DNA of 59,980 nucleotides. Source: Lentzea terrae (GTDB lineage Bacteria > Actinomycetota > Actinomycetes > Mycobacteriales > Pseudonocardiaceae). The DNA lies in the NCBI RefSeq assembly GCF_003265345.1, contig NZ_QFWW01000025.1, positions 1-59,980 of the forward strand. The letters run 5' to 3'. The notes under the pieces were generated by a model. That model saw nothing but the letters and a program-made list of their open reading frames with translations. It did not search any database and was not told where the DNA came from. Position 1 is the first letter of the stretch, and every line of letters begins with the position of its first letter. Below are positions 42,092 through 51,148 of this stretch, one piece after another. Made by a program: the position numbers and the translations under genes.

Positions 42092-43021
42092 ATGGACTCG
42101 GTACGCGGCTCGGTTCGGCTGGACACCGAACGGTTCGGTGTCGACGCCTTCCGCGACAGCTGGGAAGCGCAGGTCGGCGACGGTTTCACGTTGCCCGCGT
42201 TCCACCACGAAGCCACTGCCGGAGCCGTCGTTCGTGGTCTCGCCTCCCGCGTCGGGGACTCAGTCATCACGAACTTCGAAACCGCCACGCGCGTACGGGT
42301 CGATTCCGCGTTTCCCGACATTGGCGAACTGCGGCTCTACGTGGTGCATCGTGGCGCCTACATCCTCAGACGTGAACGCGACACGACAGCTGTCGACGCC
42401 GGCCAGTTCCTGCTGAGCCGCTCGACCGGGTTGACCGGCTACGACGTCGCCGCGGGCACCACCGCCCAGGTGATCGGGCTGCCCGCCGGGGCGCTGGGTT
42501 TGTTCGCCGACGGCACGCAAGCGACCGGCCCGGCCGCCGCCGCGGAAGTTCGTGTGCTGCTGGCACACACGAGTGTTGTCCACGCGACACTCGGCGACCT
42601 CAGCGATGGCGGCGTCCACGCCAGCCGCAACGCGTTGGTGGAGCTGGTCCGCGGGGTTTTGCACGGGTATCTCGACGGCGCCGAACCCGGCCTGGCCGGC
42701 CCGCTGGTCCACGCGGCCGGCAACCTCGCCGATCAACTGCTCACCGACCCGGACCTGACACCAGCGCTGCTGGCGCGCCACCTCAAGGTCTCGCTGCGAA
42801 CGTTGCACCGGGCCTTCGCGTCAACCGGCGAGCCCGTCGCGGCGTACATCCGCCGACGTCGCCTCGAGCAGGCGCGCCACGCGCTCCTCTCGCCGTCCCA
42901 CCCCACGGTTTCGGAGATCGCGGCACACTGGCAGTTCGCCGACAGCAGCCACTTCATCCGGATGTTTCGTCGCTACTACGGCCAGACACCGGCCCAGTTT
43001 GCCCGCGATCACCATCACTGA
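42092..43021 (+). CDS. AraC-family regulator with AraC-binding-like domain
   Basis: The 309-residue protein has an N-terminal AraC-binding-like domain (about 10-180) and a C-terminal AraC DNA-binding domain with two helix-turn-helix units (TPALLARHLKVSLRTLHRAF, HPTVSEIAAHWQFADSSHF). It ends with the family tail FRRYYGQTPAQFARD. The ATG at 42092 is chosen because the 15 residues before it in the open frame are not family-like. It is divergent from the DinB gene. Its effector is unknown. Confidence 0.9.
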   Translation: MDSVRGSVRLDTERFGVDAFRDSWEAQVGDGFTLPAFHHEATAGAVVRGLASRVGDSVITNFETATRVRVDSAFPDIGELRLYVVHRGAYILRRERDTTAVDAGQFLLSRSTGLTGYDVAAGTTAQVIGLPAGALGLFADGTQATGPAAAAEVRVLLAHTSVVHATLGDLSDGGVHASRNALVELVRGVLHGYLDGAEPGLAGPLVHAAGNLADQLLTDPDLTPALLARHLKVSLRTLHRAFASTGEPVAAYIRRRRLEQARHALLSPSHPTVSEIAAHWQFADSSHFIRMFRRYYGQTPAQFARDHHH

Positions 43022-43193
43022 GCGTTTTTCAACCTGGGCAGATCGGGTCTCGACATGGTGCAGGACGAGGATGGCCTGCACGATCGTGGTCGTCCGGGAC
43101 GGGCTGCAGCGCAGTTTGGCGAGCAGTTCCACGTTTTGACATCCCACCAGGGCGCCCGGCCATCGCGGACGGGACTTCGACACAGGCCCCAGG

Positions 43194-43382
43194 TCAGGTG
43201 CCGCGGCCCGTCTTCTCCTGCAACCGGTCGATGAGCTGCGACGCCTCCACCTTGGTGAGGTCGCCCGGCACCTCCTCGCCCGCTTCCTGGGCGAGTGTGT
43301 GCAGGTAGGACTCCTGCGGCCCGGTCATCGGCTCGTCACCGGTGGTCCAGTCGCGCGGATCCTTCTCCGGTGTGCGGTTCAC
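43194..43382 (-). CDS. DUF3072 small protein
   Basis: This 62-residue protein matches DUF3072: DEPMTGPQESYLHTLAQEAGEEVPGDLTKVEASQLIDRLQ. A GTG start at 43380-43382 follows AAAGGGG. The family is small, acidic and common in actinobacteria, with no assigned role. The 172 bases between it and the AraC gene show no convincing gene. Confidence 0.85.
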   Translation of the reverse strand: MNRTPEKDPRDWTTGDEPMTGPQESYLHTLAQEAGEEVPGDLTKVEASQLIDRLQEKTGRGT

Positions 43383-43438
43383 GACAATCCCCTTTCATCC
43401 GAACACGCGTTCGAATACCCGGGACCGCCGTGCACCAA

Positions 43439-43765
43439 TCACCCGTGCAGCATCACGTCACCAGGAGTGGACGGACGTGGCAGCACCGGGCGCGGCACGC
43501 GGGCCAGCAGGCGGTGGGCGACGGTCAGCAGGGTTCGCGCCTCCATCCGCTCGCCGTAGCCGAGGTGCTCGTCGGCGGCTTCCACGCAAGCCATGACCTG
43601 GGGCGGCGGCACGGCGTCGGTCGCGATGCAGTCGGCCACCGCCTCGCTCAAAGCCTTGCGGGCGTCGTCGGCCTCGATGTTGGTGAGGGCAGTGCAGACG
43701 GCGTTGTCCAGCTTCTCCAACGCGGTCACGCGGACCTGTTGCAGTGACATGTCGTCGAGCGTCAT
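43439..43765 (-). CDS. Hypothetical helical protein
   Basis: The 108-residue product follows a GGAGG ribosome site 7 bases before its ATG, which supports a real gene. It is predicted to be mostly alpha-helical (SLQQVRVTALEKLDNAVCTALTNIEADDARKALSEAVADCIATD), with a proline-rich tail. No domain is recognised. It precedes the DUF3072 gene by 56 bases on the same strand. Confidence 0.6.
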   Translation of the reverse strand: MTLDDMSLQQVRVTALEKLDNAVCTALTNIEADDARKALSEAVADCIATDAVPPPQVMACVEAADEHLGYGERMEARTLLTVAHRLLARVPRPVLPRPSTPGDVMLHG

Positions 43766-43878
43766 CGTTTCGCCTCCACAGCCGAGTCAGCGCGCCGACT
43801 GCTTGACGCAGAGCGTGGAGGTACCCGGTTCGAGCGCCCTCAAACCAGGGTTTTACCGGCGGAAGCTACCGTGTCGGG

Positions 43879-44202
43879 ATGCTTGGCGTGAACAACGCGC
43901 GGAGGTGGATCTCCGAGCTGTCCGACCGGATCGGGATGGCGGGGTGGACGGCGCTCGCCGTCACGCCCGCGCTGCTCGCCGAGGTCGACCAGCACGGTGC
44001 CGCGGTGCGCGACATCCTGCTGTTCGGTGTGGAAGGTGCGGGCACGGTGGCGGCGGTCGTGCTGCTCGCCTCGTACGCCCAAGGGCTGCTGGAGCACGAG
44101 ACGGACTGGACTCCCACGTCGTGGCTCGGTGTCCGGTTGATGGCGGTCTGCCAGCTGGCGCACGCACACGACACCAGGCCGCTGTCCAACGAGCTCGCGT
44201 GA
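43879..44202 (+). CDS. Hypothetical protein, DUF6401-like
   Basis: The 107-residue product (ISELSDRIGMAGWTALAVTPALLAEVDQHGAAVRDILLFG) resembles short Pseudonocardiales proteins that I recall as DUF6401, a family labelled as linked to natural products without proven function. The ATG at 43879 has no ribosome site and may be leaderless. It ends just before a strong hairpin shared with the converging channel gene. The family call is from memory of the pattern only. Confidence 0.5.
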   Translation: MLGVNNARRWISELSDRIGMAGWTALAVTPALLAEVDQHGAAVRDILLFGVEGAGTVAAVVLLASYAQGLLEHETDWTPTSWLGVRLMAVCQLAHAHDTRPLSNELA

Positions 44203-44204
44203 GA

Positions 44205-44236
44205 AACGAGGCGCACCCCGAAGGATGCGCCTCGTT
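44205..44236. terminator. Bidirectional hairpin terminator
   Basis: An 11-bp perfect stem (AACGAGGCGCA / TGCGCCTCGTT) with a 10-base loop lies between two converging genes, directly after the DUF6401-like stop. Confidence 0.8.
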
Positions 44237-44244
44237 CCGCGAAA

Positions 44245-45036
44245 TCAACGATCTTCTGGCCGCCGAGCACCGAGCACCGGGTCCTCGACGGGAACCTCAC
44301 GCGTCACGGTCTCCGTCTCCGTGCGGGCGCGGACCGCGTCCTCACGGCCGCGCTGGTACGCCTCGGCCTGAGCCTGGGCCTGCGGCAGCTCCTGCTCCGC
44401 GCGTCCCAGCCAGCCTTCCCACCGCTGCTGCATCGGCCGGATCAGGCCGCCGCCCACGCCGACGACGAGGATGCCGCCGACCGTCGCGAGCACCGCGATC
44501 AGCACCGGAGTGGTCACCGTGGTGGCGACGCCGATCTGGTTCAGCGCCGCGATGATGCCCAACGCCCAGATGAAGACGGACGCGATGTTCGCCAGCACGT
44601 TGCCGTAGGACAGGCCACCCAAAGCGCTGGCGATGAAGTCCTTGACCGCACGGGCGATCGCCGCGGCCACCACGACGATGATGATCGCGACCGCGGCCTT
44701 GGGCAGCCACGCCACGATGCCCGTCAACAGCTCCGAAACGGGGTTGGGTCCCCACACGCCGAACGCGATCTGCAACGTGATCAGCAGCAGCGCGTAGTAG
44801 ACGAGTTTTGCGAGCAGATCAGAGGCGTCGTACTTGCTCCGAGAGAGCATCTGCCGGATGCCCCCGCGCTCCACGAGCCGGTCGAAGCCGACCCGTTCGA
44901 GCACCTTGTCGACCAGTTTGGCCACCGCCTTGGCGACGAACCAGCCGATCAGCAAGATCAGCAGGAAGGCCGCCAGCTTGGGCAGGAACGTCGCGACCGC
45001 CCGCCAGGCATCGGTCAGCCCTTGTCCGAAGTCCAC
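44245..45036 (-). CDS. Mechanosensitive channel-like membrane protein (MscS/CmpX type)
   Basis: The 263-residue protein has several membrane spans, among them LPKLAAFLLILLIGWFVAKAVAKLVDKVL, VYYALLLITLQIAFGVW, AAVAIIIVVVAAAIARAVKDFI and VLIAVLATVGGILVVGVGGGLI. The helix repeats are those of small MscS-like or CmpX-type channels; a long charged, Gln- and Glu-rich tail follows (about 205-263). I chose the GTG at 45034-45036, 6 bases after GAAGGGAG, over one 18 bases upstream. It probably relieves osmotic stress or tunes membrane tension. Confidence 0.8.
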   Translation of the reverse strand: MDFGQGLTDAWRAVATFLPKLAAFLLILLIGWFVAKAVAKLVDKVLERVGFDRLVERGGIRQMLSRSKYDASDLLAKLVYYALLLITLQIAFGVWGPNPVSELLTGIVAWLPKAAVAIIIVVVAAAIARAVKDFIASALGGLSYGNVLANIASVFIWALGIIAALNQIGVATTVTTPVLIAVLATVGGILVVGVGGGLIRPMQQRWEGWLGRAEQELPQAQAQAEAYQRGREDAVRARTETETVTREVPVEDPVLGARRPEDR

Positions 45037-45116
45037 GTCGAACTCCCTTCGCACGGGCGCCCGACCGGGTCACCCGCACCAGGCAATACCCGGTGCGGGT
45101 GACCTTCACACGGATC

Positions 45117-45293
45117 TCACGACACAGGTCGCAGTTCGCGGTCGCTCGCCACCAGGTGTTCCCAGGTTCGTCCGCGCTGACTGGGAGGCGCCGACCCGTC
45201 CGCGGTGCACACCGGGTACACCAGGCCGAAGGGAACAGGCTGATCGAACTCGTCACCGGTGCGAACGTCGACAAGGCGACGCAGGTGTGCCAT
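45117..45293 (-). CDS. Small hypothetical protein
   Basis: A GGGAGGAG ribosome site precedes the ATG at 45291-45293 (GTG at 45296 is equally possible). The 58 residues read MAHLRRLVDVRTGDEFDQPV, followed by a Cys- and Trp-containing region ending WEHLVASDRELRPVS. I recognise no family. It is the only candidate gene in the 375 bases between the channel and the secreted-enzyme gene; the rest of that stretch shows nothing I can assign. Confidence 0.5.
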   Translation of the reverse strand: MAHLRRLVDVRTGDEFDQPVPFGLVYPVCTADGSAPPSQRGRTWEHLVASDRELRPVS

Positions 45294-45411
45294 CACAACC
45301 ACACTCCTCCCGGACGGGGACCTGGGTTTGGGATCACCGAATACCCCGCGAGCAGCGCGGACATGCGGCCTGCCGTTGCGACATCAGGGTGAACCGACTG
45401 TCCAATGTGGA

Positions 45412-47190
45412 CTAACTCGCTGAGATCGTCAGCGTGAACGTGCCGTCGTGCGGGACCGTGAGGATGTGCATTCGGCGCCCTGGATAGGCAATCGTCGACG
45501 CCGGCCGCAACGCGGGATCCAGTTGCTGAGCCCAGTCGAACCGCAACGTGACCCGTCCACGCCTCAACGTGAGCCCGCGCGAGTCCAGCGCAACGACGTC
45601 GGAATCCTTCACCACCAACGGAATCTGCTCGGTCGCGGCCGAACTGGCCCGCACCGACCGCACGATCCGATCACCAACGGTCACCTCGGTCACGACCGAG
45701 CCGGAAGGCGTCCGGTACCGGAACCGGTACGGCTCGCCACCGAGGAACTCGGCCTGCTGCGGCCCGTTCGAGTCCGGCGCCTGACCGGGGAACACCGTCG
45801 CCCAGCACGCGTGGTTGTTGTTGTTCATGGACTGCACGACCGTGCCGGCGACCGGGTGCCACAGGAACGTGAGCCCGGTGCGCGCCAACGAGGTCGCCCG
45901 CCGTGCCCCGAAGTACCCGCCGAGGTAGAACCGCGGCCGCCGCACGAACAGGAAGTCCTGCCCCTGATCGCTGCGCCGCTCGGTGAAGCGCGCCTGCTGG
46001 TACGGCAACCGCGCGATCGCCGCCGTCCGTTCCGCACGACTCGGGTACCGCTCGCCGTAGATCGCGTGCGCGAGGATGCGCGGCGACGTGTCCGGCTTGA
46101 CCAACGCCGGCACCGGTGCCGGATCGGCGGCCCACGCGGCCCGTGCCGCGGCCAGATCCTCCCGGCTGGACACGAACGCGGCCAGGTCCGGCGCCACCGG
46201 AACGAACTGGTTGTTCAACGCCGTCCGTTCGGGATCCGGCCGGACGTCGGCGTAGAACCGGGACGACGTGCGCGAGTTCGGCGCGATGTTCGCGAACCAC
46301 CCGGACCCGTCCGGTTCGCGCAGCAGGTTGTAGCCGAGCCAGTCCGTGTACTTCCGGGCCATGGCAACGAGATTGGCGTCCTCGGACTGCCGCCACGCGT
46401 CGGCCAGCTCCGGCAGCATCACCTCGAAGTTGTAGTTGGTGTCCGCACCGGACTCCTCGTAGAAGAAGCCGGCCGGACTCTGCCCGGTCGCCGCGAGCCG
46501 CGCGAACGCCTCGGTCAAACGCTGCCGCAGCACGGCGTCCGGGTCCTGCTTCAACGCGAGCGCGGCACCAGCGAGGCCGGAGGAAGTCTGGTTCGCCCAC
46601 GTGAGCGGCCGCTGCCAGACGACGTTGTTCCCGGGGTCGAGGAACCACGTCATCGCCCGCCGCAGTGATGCCGTGATCTGCCCCTGCCGCTGTGGCAGCA
46701 CACCGGCCCGGCGCAGCAGCGCGTTCGTCTTGCTCAGGTATCCCATGGCGAACCCGGTCGCCGCCAGCGAGTGCTGGGTCGCGGAGTACTCCGGCCACGA
46801 ACCGTCGGCGTGCTGCAGCCCGAGGTAGTGGCCGAGCCCCGCGTCCAGCGCGGCGATCACCTGCGCGTTGCCGCGATACGGGTTCCACGACCGGGATTGC
46901 GTCGCGAACCACGCCAGCGTGTAGACGTGTTCCTGGACGCGGGCGTTGTACGGGGCGTTGGGGCTGCGCCACCAGCCACCGCCGAAGAAGCCGCTGGAGT
47001 CCATGTCGGCGACCATCGGCGAGACGGCCATCAGGTACTGCGCGAACCGCTGCTCGTCGGGCGCGAACGAGCGGCGGTTCGGCGTGACGGGCGGCGGTGC
47101 GGGCAGCGCGAGTGCCGGCGACGGCAGGGCGGTGAGCAGTCCGATCGCGGTGGCACCGGTGATCAGGCTGCGACGGCTGAATGCGTTCAC
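45412..47190 (-). CDS. Secreted putative polysaccharide-active enzyme, specificity unknown
   Basis: The 592-residue product starts at a GTG at 47188-47190 with a strong AGGAGG site. The N-terminus NAFSRRSLITGATAIGLL is a twin-arginine type signal. Repeated helical segments with aromatic residues (YTLAWFATQSRSWNPY, GLGHYLGLQHADGSWPEYS, FYEESGADTNYNFEVMLPE) suggest an alpha/alpha toroid, followed by a C-terminal beta-rich part, the general layout of polysaccharide lyases. I cannot name a family. The ATTCGAAT palindrome between it and lacI, and the nearby sugar importer, suggest it breaks down the polymer whose fragments that importer takes up. Confidence 0.7.
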   Translation of the reverse strand: MNAFSRRSLITGATAIGLLTALPSPALALPAPPPVTPNRRSFAPDEQRFAQYLMAVSPMVADMDSSGFFGGGWWRSPNAPYNARVQEHVYTLAWFATQSRSWNPYRGNAQVIAALDAGLGHYLGLQHADGSWPEYSATQHSLAATGFAMGYLSKTNALLRRAGVLPQRQGQITASLRRAMTWFLDPGNNVVWQRPLTWANQTSSGLAGAALALKQDPDAVLRQRLTEAFARLAATGQSPAGFFYEESGADTNYNFEVMLPELADAWRQSEDANLVAMARKYTDWLGYNLLREPDGSGWFANIAPNSRTSSRFYADVRPDPERTALNNQFVPVAPDLAAFVSSREDLAAARAAWAADPAPVPALVKPDTSPRILAHAIYGERYPSRAERTAAIARLPYQQARFTERRSDQGQDFLFVRRPRFYLGGYFGARRATSLARTGLTFLWHPVAGTVVQSMNNNNHACWATVFPGQAPDSNGPQQAEFLGGEPYRFRYRTPSGSVVTEVTVGDRIVRSVRASSAATEQIPLVVKDSDVVALDSRGLTLRRGRVTLRFDWAQQLDPALRPASTIAYPGRRMHILTVPHDGTFTLTISAS

Positions 47191-47255
47191 TGGCCTACCT
47201 CCTAGGGGGAGACTCTCGGGACCCTCGCCCGTGCAGCTGCGGCCCGTCAAGATGC

Positions 47256-47267
47256 TAATTCGAATTA
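47256..47267. promoter_or_regulatory. LacI-type operator 1
   Basis: Perfect 12-bp palindrome TAATTCGAATTA, 66 bases upstream of the secreted-enzyme start. It shares the ATTCGAAT core with operator 2, in a GC-rich genome where such A/T tracts are rare. Confidence 0.8.
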
Positions 47268-47307
47268 CTACAGGGTTGACGGCGTACGGGGTGCTGACGC
47301 AGACTCC

Positions 47308-47327
47308 CTGCCAATTCGAATTGGCAG
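47308..47327. promoter_or_regulatory. LacI-type operator 2
   Basis: Perfect 20-bp palindrome CTGCCAATTCGAATTGGCAG ending 6 bases before the lacI ATG. It overlaps the ribosome-site region, so bound repressor should block its own gene as well as the divergent one. Confidence 0.85.
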
Positions 47328-47333
47328 GTGCTC

Positions 47334-48323
47334 ATGGCCAAGCGGCTCACCCAGCAGGACATCGCCCGGATGGCAGGCGTCAGCCAGGCCACGGTGTCGC
47401 TGGTGCTCAACAACCGGCAGGACGGCGGCGTCCGCATCGCGCCGGAGACCCGCGCACGGGTGCTGGAGGTGATCCGCAGGACCGGCTACGTCGCCAACCC
47501 GATCGCCCGCAGGCTGCACGACCAGCGCAACCGCATCCTCGGCGTGTTCACCTACGAGGCGGTCTTCCCGAGCACGCGCGCCGACTTCTACCAGCCGTTC
47601 CTCGAGGGCATCGAGGAACAGGCCGAGGAGGCCGGCTGCGACCTGCTGCTGTTCACCAGCGCCAAGGCGGCCGGTGGCCGGCGGCGGATCTTCAGCGACG
47701 ACAGCAGGATCCGCCTCGCCGACGGCTGCGTGCTGCTCGGTCGCACCGTCGACCGCGACGACCTCGCGCAGCTGCTGACCGAGGGGATTCCGTTCGTGTC
47801 GATCGGGCGGCGGGACGACGCCGGTGGCGCGGTGCCGCACGTCGGCGCCGACTACCCGGCGGCGGTCCGCGATCTGGTCGACCGCGCGGTTGCGTTGGGC
47901 CACCGCAAGTTCGCTTACGCGGGTGCCGGCAAGGGTGCGGAGTCGTCGGCCGACCGGCTGCGCGGGTTTCGTGAAGCGGTTGCCGCACATGGTGTCGACG
48001 GCGTCCACGTGCCGTTCACCGGCCTGGATCCGCTGCTCGGTGCGGGGATCACGGCTGTGCTCGCCGAGGAGGTCTCCGATGGTGCGGCGCTCGTCCTCGC
48101 CGCTCGCGAGCGCGGCCTGTCGGTACCTGGTGATCTTTCGGTGCTCACGCTCGGCGCCGCTACCCGACCTGCCCCTCAGGACCTCGACCTCACCGGTTTC
48201 CGCATTCCCCGCCGGGAGATGGGGCGCCGGGCGGTGCAGGCGCTGACCGAGGTGATCGAGCACGGCACCACACCCCGAGAGCTGCTGACCTGCGAGTTCG
48301 TCGCGGGTTCGACGCTGGGTTGA
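47334..48323 (+). CDS. LacI-family transcriptional regulator
   Basis: The 329-residue repressor has the LacI helix-turn-helix near residues 5-25 (LTQQDIARMAGVSQATVSLVLNN), the hinge VLEVIRRTGYVANPIARRL and a periplasmic-binding-type effector domain ending FRIPRREMGRRAVQALTEVIEHG. The ATG at 47334 is preferred over one two codons upstream. It is divergent from the secreted-enzyme gene, 15 bases before the oxidoreductase gene on its own strand, and probably controls both sides through the two ATTCGAAT palindromes. The effector is likely a sugar from the locus. Confidence 0.93.
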   Translation: MAKRLTQQDIARMAGVSQATVSLVLNNRQDGGVRIAPETRARVLEVIRRTGYVANPIARRLHDQRNRILGVFTYEAVFPSTRADFYQPFLEGIEEQAEEAGCDLLLFTSAKAAGGRRRIFSDDSRIRLADGCVLLGRTVDRDDLAQLLTEGIPFVSIGRRDDAGGAVPHVGADYPAAVRDLVDRAVALGHRKFAYAGAGKGAESSADRLRGFREAVAAHGVDGVHVPFTGLDPLLGAGITAVLAEEVSDGAALVLAARERGLSVPGDLSVLTLGAATRPAPQDLDLTGFRIPRREMGRRAVQALTEVIEHGTTPRELLTCEFVAGSTLG

Positions 48324-48337
48324 TCAGGAGGAAACCC

Positions 48338-49933
48338 TTGCAGGACAACGCAGACGCCGTCATCGTCGGCGGCGGGCTCGGAGGTGTCGCCGCCGCGCTG
48401 GCACTCCTGCGCGCGGGTCGCCGCGTGGTGCTCGCCGAGGAGTTCGAGTGGCTCGGCGGGCAGCTGACCAGCCAGGCCGTGCCACCCGACGAGCACAGTT
48501 GGGTGGAGCGGTTCGGTGTCACCGCGAGCTACCGGGCGCTCAGAGACGGCATCCGCGACTACTACCGCCGCCACTACCCGCTGACCCCGCGCGCACGGGC
48601 GTGGCGAGAGCTCAACCCCGGCGCGGGCAACGTGAGCAGGCTCTGCCACGAACCGCGCGTCGCCGTGGCGGTGATCGAAGAGATGCTCGCGCCGTATCGC
48701 GGCAGCGGCAAGCTCACCGTGCTGCAGCCCGCCAGGCCGGTCGAGGCGCGCACGGACGGCGACCGGATCGTGTCGGTCACCGTGGAGCACGACGGCGAGC
48801 AGATCGAGCTTTCTGCGCCGTACGTCCTGGACGCGACGGAGACCGGCGAGCTGCTCCCGTTGTCCGGCACCGAGTACGTGACCGGCTTCGAGTCCACACT
48901 GGACACCGGGGAGCCCAGCGCGCCGGAAGCGGCGCAGCCGGCCAACATGCAGGCGATGTCGGTGTGCTTCGCGATCGACCACGTCGACGGCGACCACACG
49001 ATCGACCGGCCCGCACGGTACGGCTTCTGGCGCGACTACCAGCCGGACTACTGGGGCGACCGAATGTTGTCGTTCCGCTCCCCCGATCCGCGCACGCTCA
49101 CCATCGCCGAGCGCACCTTCACGCCCAACCCCGACGATGACCCGCACAGCGTCGTCTCCGACCAGCGGCTGAGCGCGGGCGACAGCAACCTGTGGACGTT
49201 CCGCCGCATCGCCGCCCGGCGCAACTTCGTCGACGGCGCCTACGCGAGCGACATCTGCCTGGTGAACTGGCCGATGATCGACTACTTCGAGTCGCCGGTG
49301 ATCGACGTGCCGGACGCTCAGGACCACATCGCGAAAGCGCGCGAGCTCTCCAAATCCGTCCTCCACTGGCTGCAGACCGAGGCACCACGCCCGGACGGCG
49401 GCACGGGATTTCCGGGTCTGCGGCTGCGCGGGGACGTCACCGGCAGCGCGGACGGTCTGGCGCAGGCGCCCTACATCCGCGAGTCCCGGCGGATCAGGGC
49501 CGAGTACACGATCGTCGAGCAGGACCTCTCGCTCGCCGTGCGCGGCGACAAGGGCGCCGTGCAGCACGCCGACGCTGTGGGTGTCGGCATGTACCGCATC
49601 GATTTGCACCCGTCGACCGGCGGCGACAACTACCTCGACGTCGCGAGCTGCCCGTTCGAGATCCCGCTCGGGGCGCTCATCCCGCAACGGGTCGAGAACC
49701 TCCTGCCCGCGGGCAAGAACATCGGCACCACCCACATCACCAACGGTTCCCACCGGCTGCACCCGGTCGAGTGGAACGTCGGCGAGGTCGCGGGCGCGCT
49801 CGCGGACTTCTGCCTGGCGCACCGAGTCACCCCTCGCGCGGTGCGCAACACCCCCGGCCTGCTCGCGGACTTCCAGCACCGGCTGGGCCGCGACGGGGTC
49901 GAGCTCCGCTGGCCGGACGTGTCCGGTTACTAG
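48338..49933 (+). CDS. FAD-dependent oxidoreductase (FAD_oxidored family)
   Basis: The 531-residue protein starts at a TTG at 48338 behind AGGAGGAAA. It opens with the dinucleotide-binding motif VIVGGGLGGVAAALALLRAG and ends with the family block NLLPAGKNIGTTHITNGSHRLHPVEWNVGEVAGALADFCL. The family (PF12831) is common in carbohydrate-use loci of actinomycetes and Bacteroidetes, where the reaction is usually unproven. It is cotranscribed with lacI and the importer genes, so oxidation of a sugar or sugar acid is plausible. Confidence 0.85.
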   Translation: MQDNADAVIVGGGLGGVAAALALLRAGRRVVLAEEFEWLGGQLTSQAVPPDEHSWVERFGVTASYRALRDGIRDYYRRHYPLTPRARAWRELNPGAGNVSRLCHEPRVAVAVIEEMLAPYRGSGKLTVLQPARPVEARTDGDRIVSVTVEHDGEQIELSAPYVLDATETGELLPLSGTEYVTGFESTLDTGEPSAPEAAQPANMQAMSVCFAIDHVDGDHTIDRPARYGFWRDYQPDYWGDRMLSFRSPDPRTLTIAERTFTPNPDDDPHSVVSDQRLSAGDSNLWTFRRIAARRNFVDGAYASDICLVNWPMIDYFESPVIDVPDAQDHIAKARELSKSVLHWLQTEAPRPDGGTGFPGLRLRGDVTGSADGLAQAPYIRESRRIRAEYTIVEQDLSLAVRGDKGAVQHADAVGVGMYRIDLHPSTGGDNYLDVASCPFEIPLGALIPQRVENLLPAGKNIGTTHITNGSHRLHPVEWNVGEVAGALADFCLAHRVTPRAVRNTPGLLADFQHRLGRDGVELRWPDVSGY

Positions 49934-49948
49934 CCCAGGGAGACAACG

Positions 49949-51148
49949 ATGTCCAGGCTGCTAGCACTCATCCTCGCCGGGCTGCTCGCGGTGACCGCGT
50001 GCAGCGGATCCGCCGCGTCCGGCCCGAAGTCGCTGCGCATGACCGTGTGGACCGCCAACGAGGCGCATCTCAAGCTGCTCAACGAGATCGCCGCCGAGTA
50101 CAAGGCTGCGCACCCGGACGTCACCGAGATCAAGTTCGACTCGATCCCGGCCGACGGCTACACCACCACGCTCACCACCCAGATCGCCGGCGGCAACGCG
50201 CCGGACCTGGCGTGGATCCTGGAGGAGTCCGCACCGGACTTCGTCTCCTCCGGCGCGCTCGCCCCGATCAAGGGCAAGATCGAGAAGGCCGACGAGCTCA
50301 CGCCGTCCGCAACCAAGCTGTGGGAGAAGGACGGCGAGCTCTACGCGTACCCGTTCTCCACCTCGCCGTTCGGGCTCTTCGTGAACACCAGCCTGGTCAA
50401 GGACGTGCCGGCGCGGTGGACGTGGGACCAGGCGATCGCGGCCTCCGCTGCCGGCAAAGGCCTCGTGCTGCCGGACTTCAAGTACCAGAACTGGGCGGTG
50501 CTCTCGGCGATCTGGCGCGGCTGGGGCGCCAACGCGTGGAGCGAGGACGGCCGGTCGTGCGGGTTTTCGAGTGCTGAGATGAAGGACGCGATGTCGTTCG
50601 TCCACAAGGCGATCTTCACCGACAAGGCGATTCCCGGCCCTGGCACGACCGTGGACTTCTTCGCGGGCAACGCCGCGATGGCCATCAGCCAGATCTCGCG
50701 CGCGGGGGCGTTGAAGGACGCCAAGTTCACCTGGACGCTCATGCCGCTGCCGTCCGGGCCGAAGGGCGACTACGCGGTGATCGGCCAGGCCGGTGTCGGC
50801 GTCCTGAAGCGGTCGAAGAACGCCGAGGCGGCCGCGGACTTCCTGGGTTTCTTCACCAACGAGGCCAACTCCGCCAAGCTCGCGCAGTTCTTCCCGTCCG
50901 TGCGGTCGTCGTTGCTCAACGCCCAGACCCTGGCCAAGAGCAACCCGCTGATCCGGCCGGAGCAGCTGCAGTCGGTCGTGGTCGAGGGCATCAGCAAGGG
51001 CGTGGTGAAGCCGAGCCACCAGGGCCAGGAGGAGCTGAACCAGACGATCCGCGCGGCGCTGGACCCGCTGTGGAAGCCGGATGCTCAGGTGGGCGCGGTC
51101 CTCGACGACGTCTGCACGAAGATCAAGCCGTTGTTGGAGCGCAAGTGA
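49949..51148 (+). CDS. ABC importer sugar-binding lipoprotein
   Basis: The 399-residue extracellular solute-binding protein (family 1) has a lipoprotein signal with the lipid-anchored Cys at residue 18 (LLAVTAC). Typical features follow: SLRMTVWTANEAHLKLLNEIAAEYKAAHPDV, TTQIAGGNAPDLAWI, and FFAGNAAMAISQISRAGAL. The start ATG follows GGGAGA. Its TGA overlaps the permease GTG start (GTGA). The ligand is probably an oligosaccharide released by the secreted enzyme. Confidence 0.92.
   Translation: MSRLLALILAGLLAVTACSGSAASGPKSLRMTVWTANEAHLKLLNEIAAEYKAAHPDVTEIKFDSIPADGYTTTLTTQIAGGNAPDLAWILEESAPDFVSSGALAPIKGKIEKADELTPSATKLWEKDGELYAYPFSTSPFGLFVNTSLVKDVPARWTWDQAIAASAAGKGLVLPDFKYQNWAVLSAIWRGWGANAWSEDGRSCGFSSAEMKDAMSFVHKAIFTDKAIPGPGTTVDFFAGNAAMAISQISRAGALKDAKFTWTLMPLPSGPKGDYAVIGQAGVGVLKRSKNAEAAADFLGFFTNEANSAKLAQFFPSVRSSLLNAQTLAKSNPLIRPEQLQSVVVEGISKGVVKPSHQGQEELNQTIRAALDPLWKPDAQVGAVLDDVCTKIKPLLERK

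Noticed and set aside
42821..43183. 120-codon minus-strand open frame after the AraC gene
   Set aside because: Most of it is antisense to the AraC DNA-binding domain, and the remaining 160 bases show no recognisable protein or ribosome site.
47268..48263. 331-codon minus-strand frame opposite lacI
   Set aside because: It is a shadow of the LacI gene; the plus-strand protein has the complete LacI domain structure.
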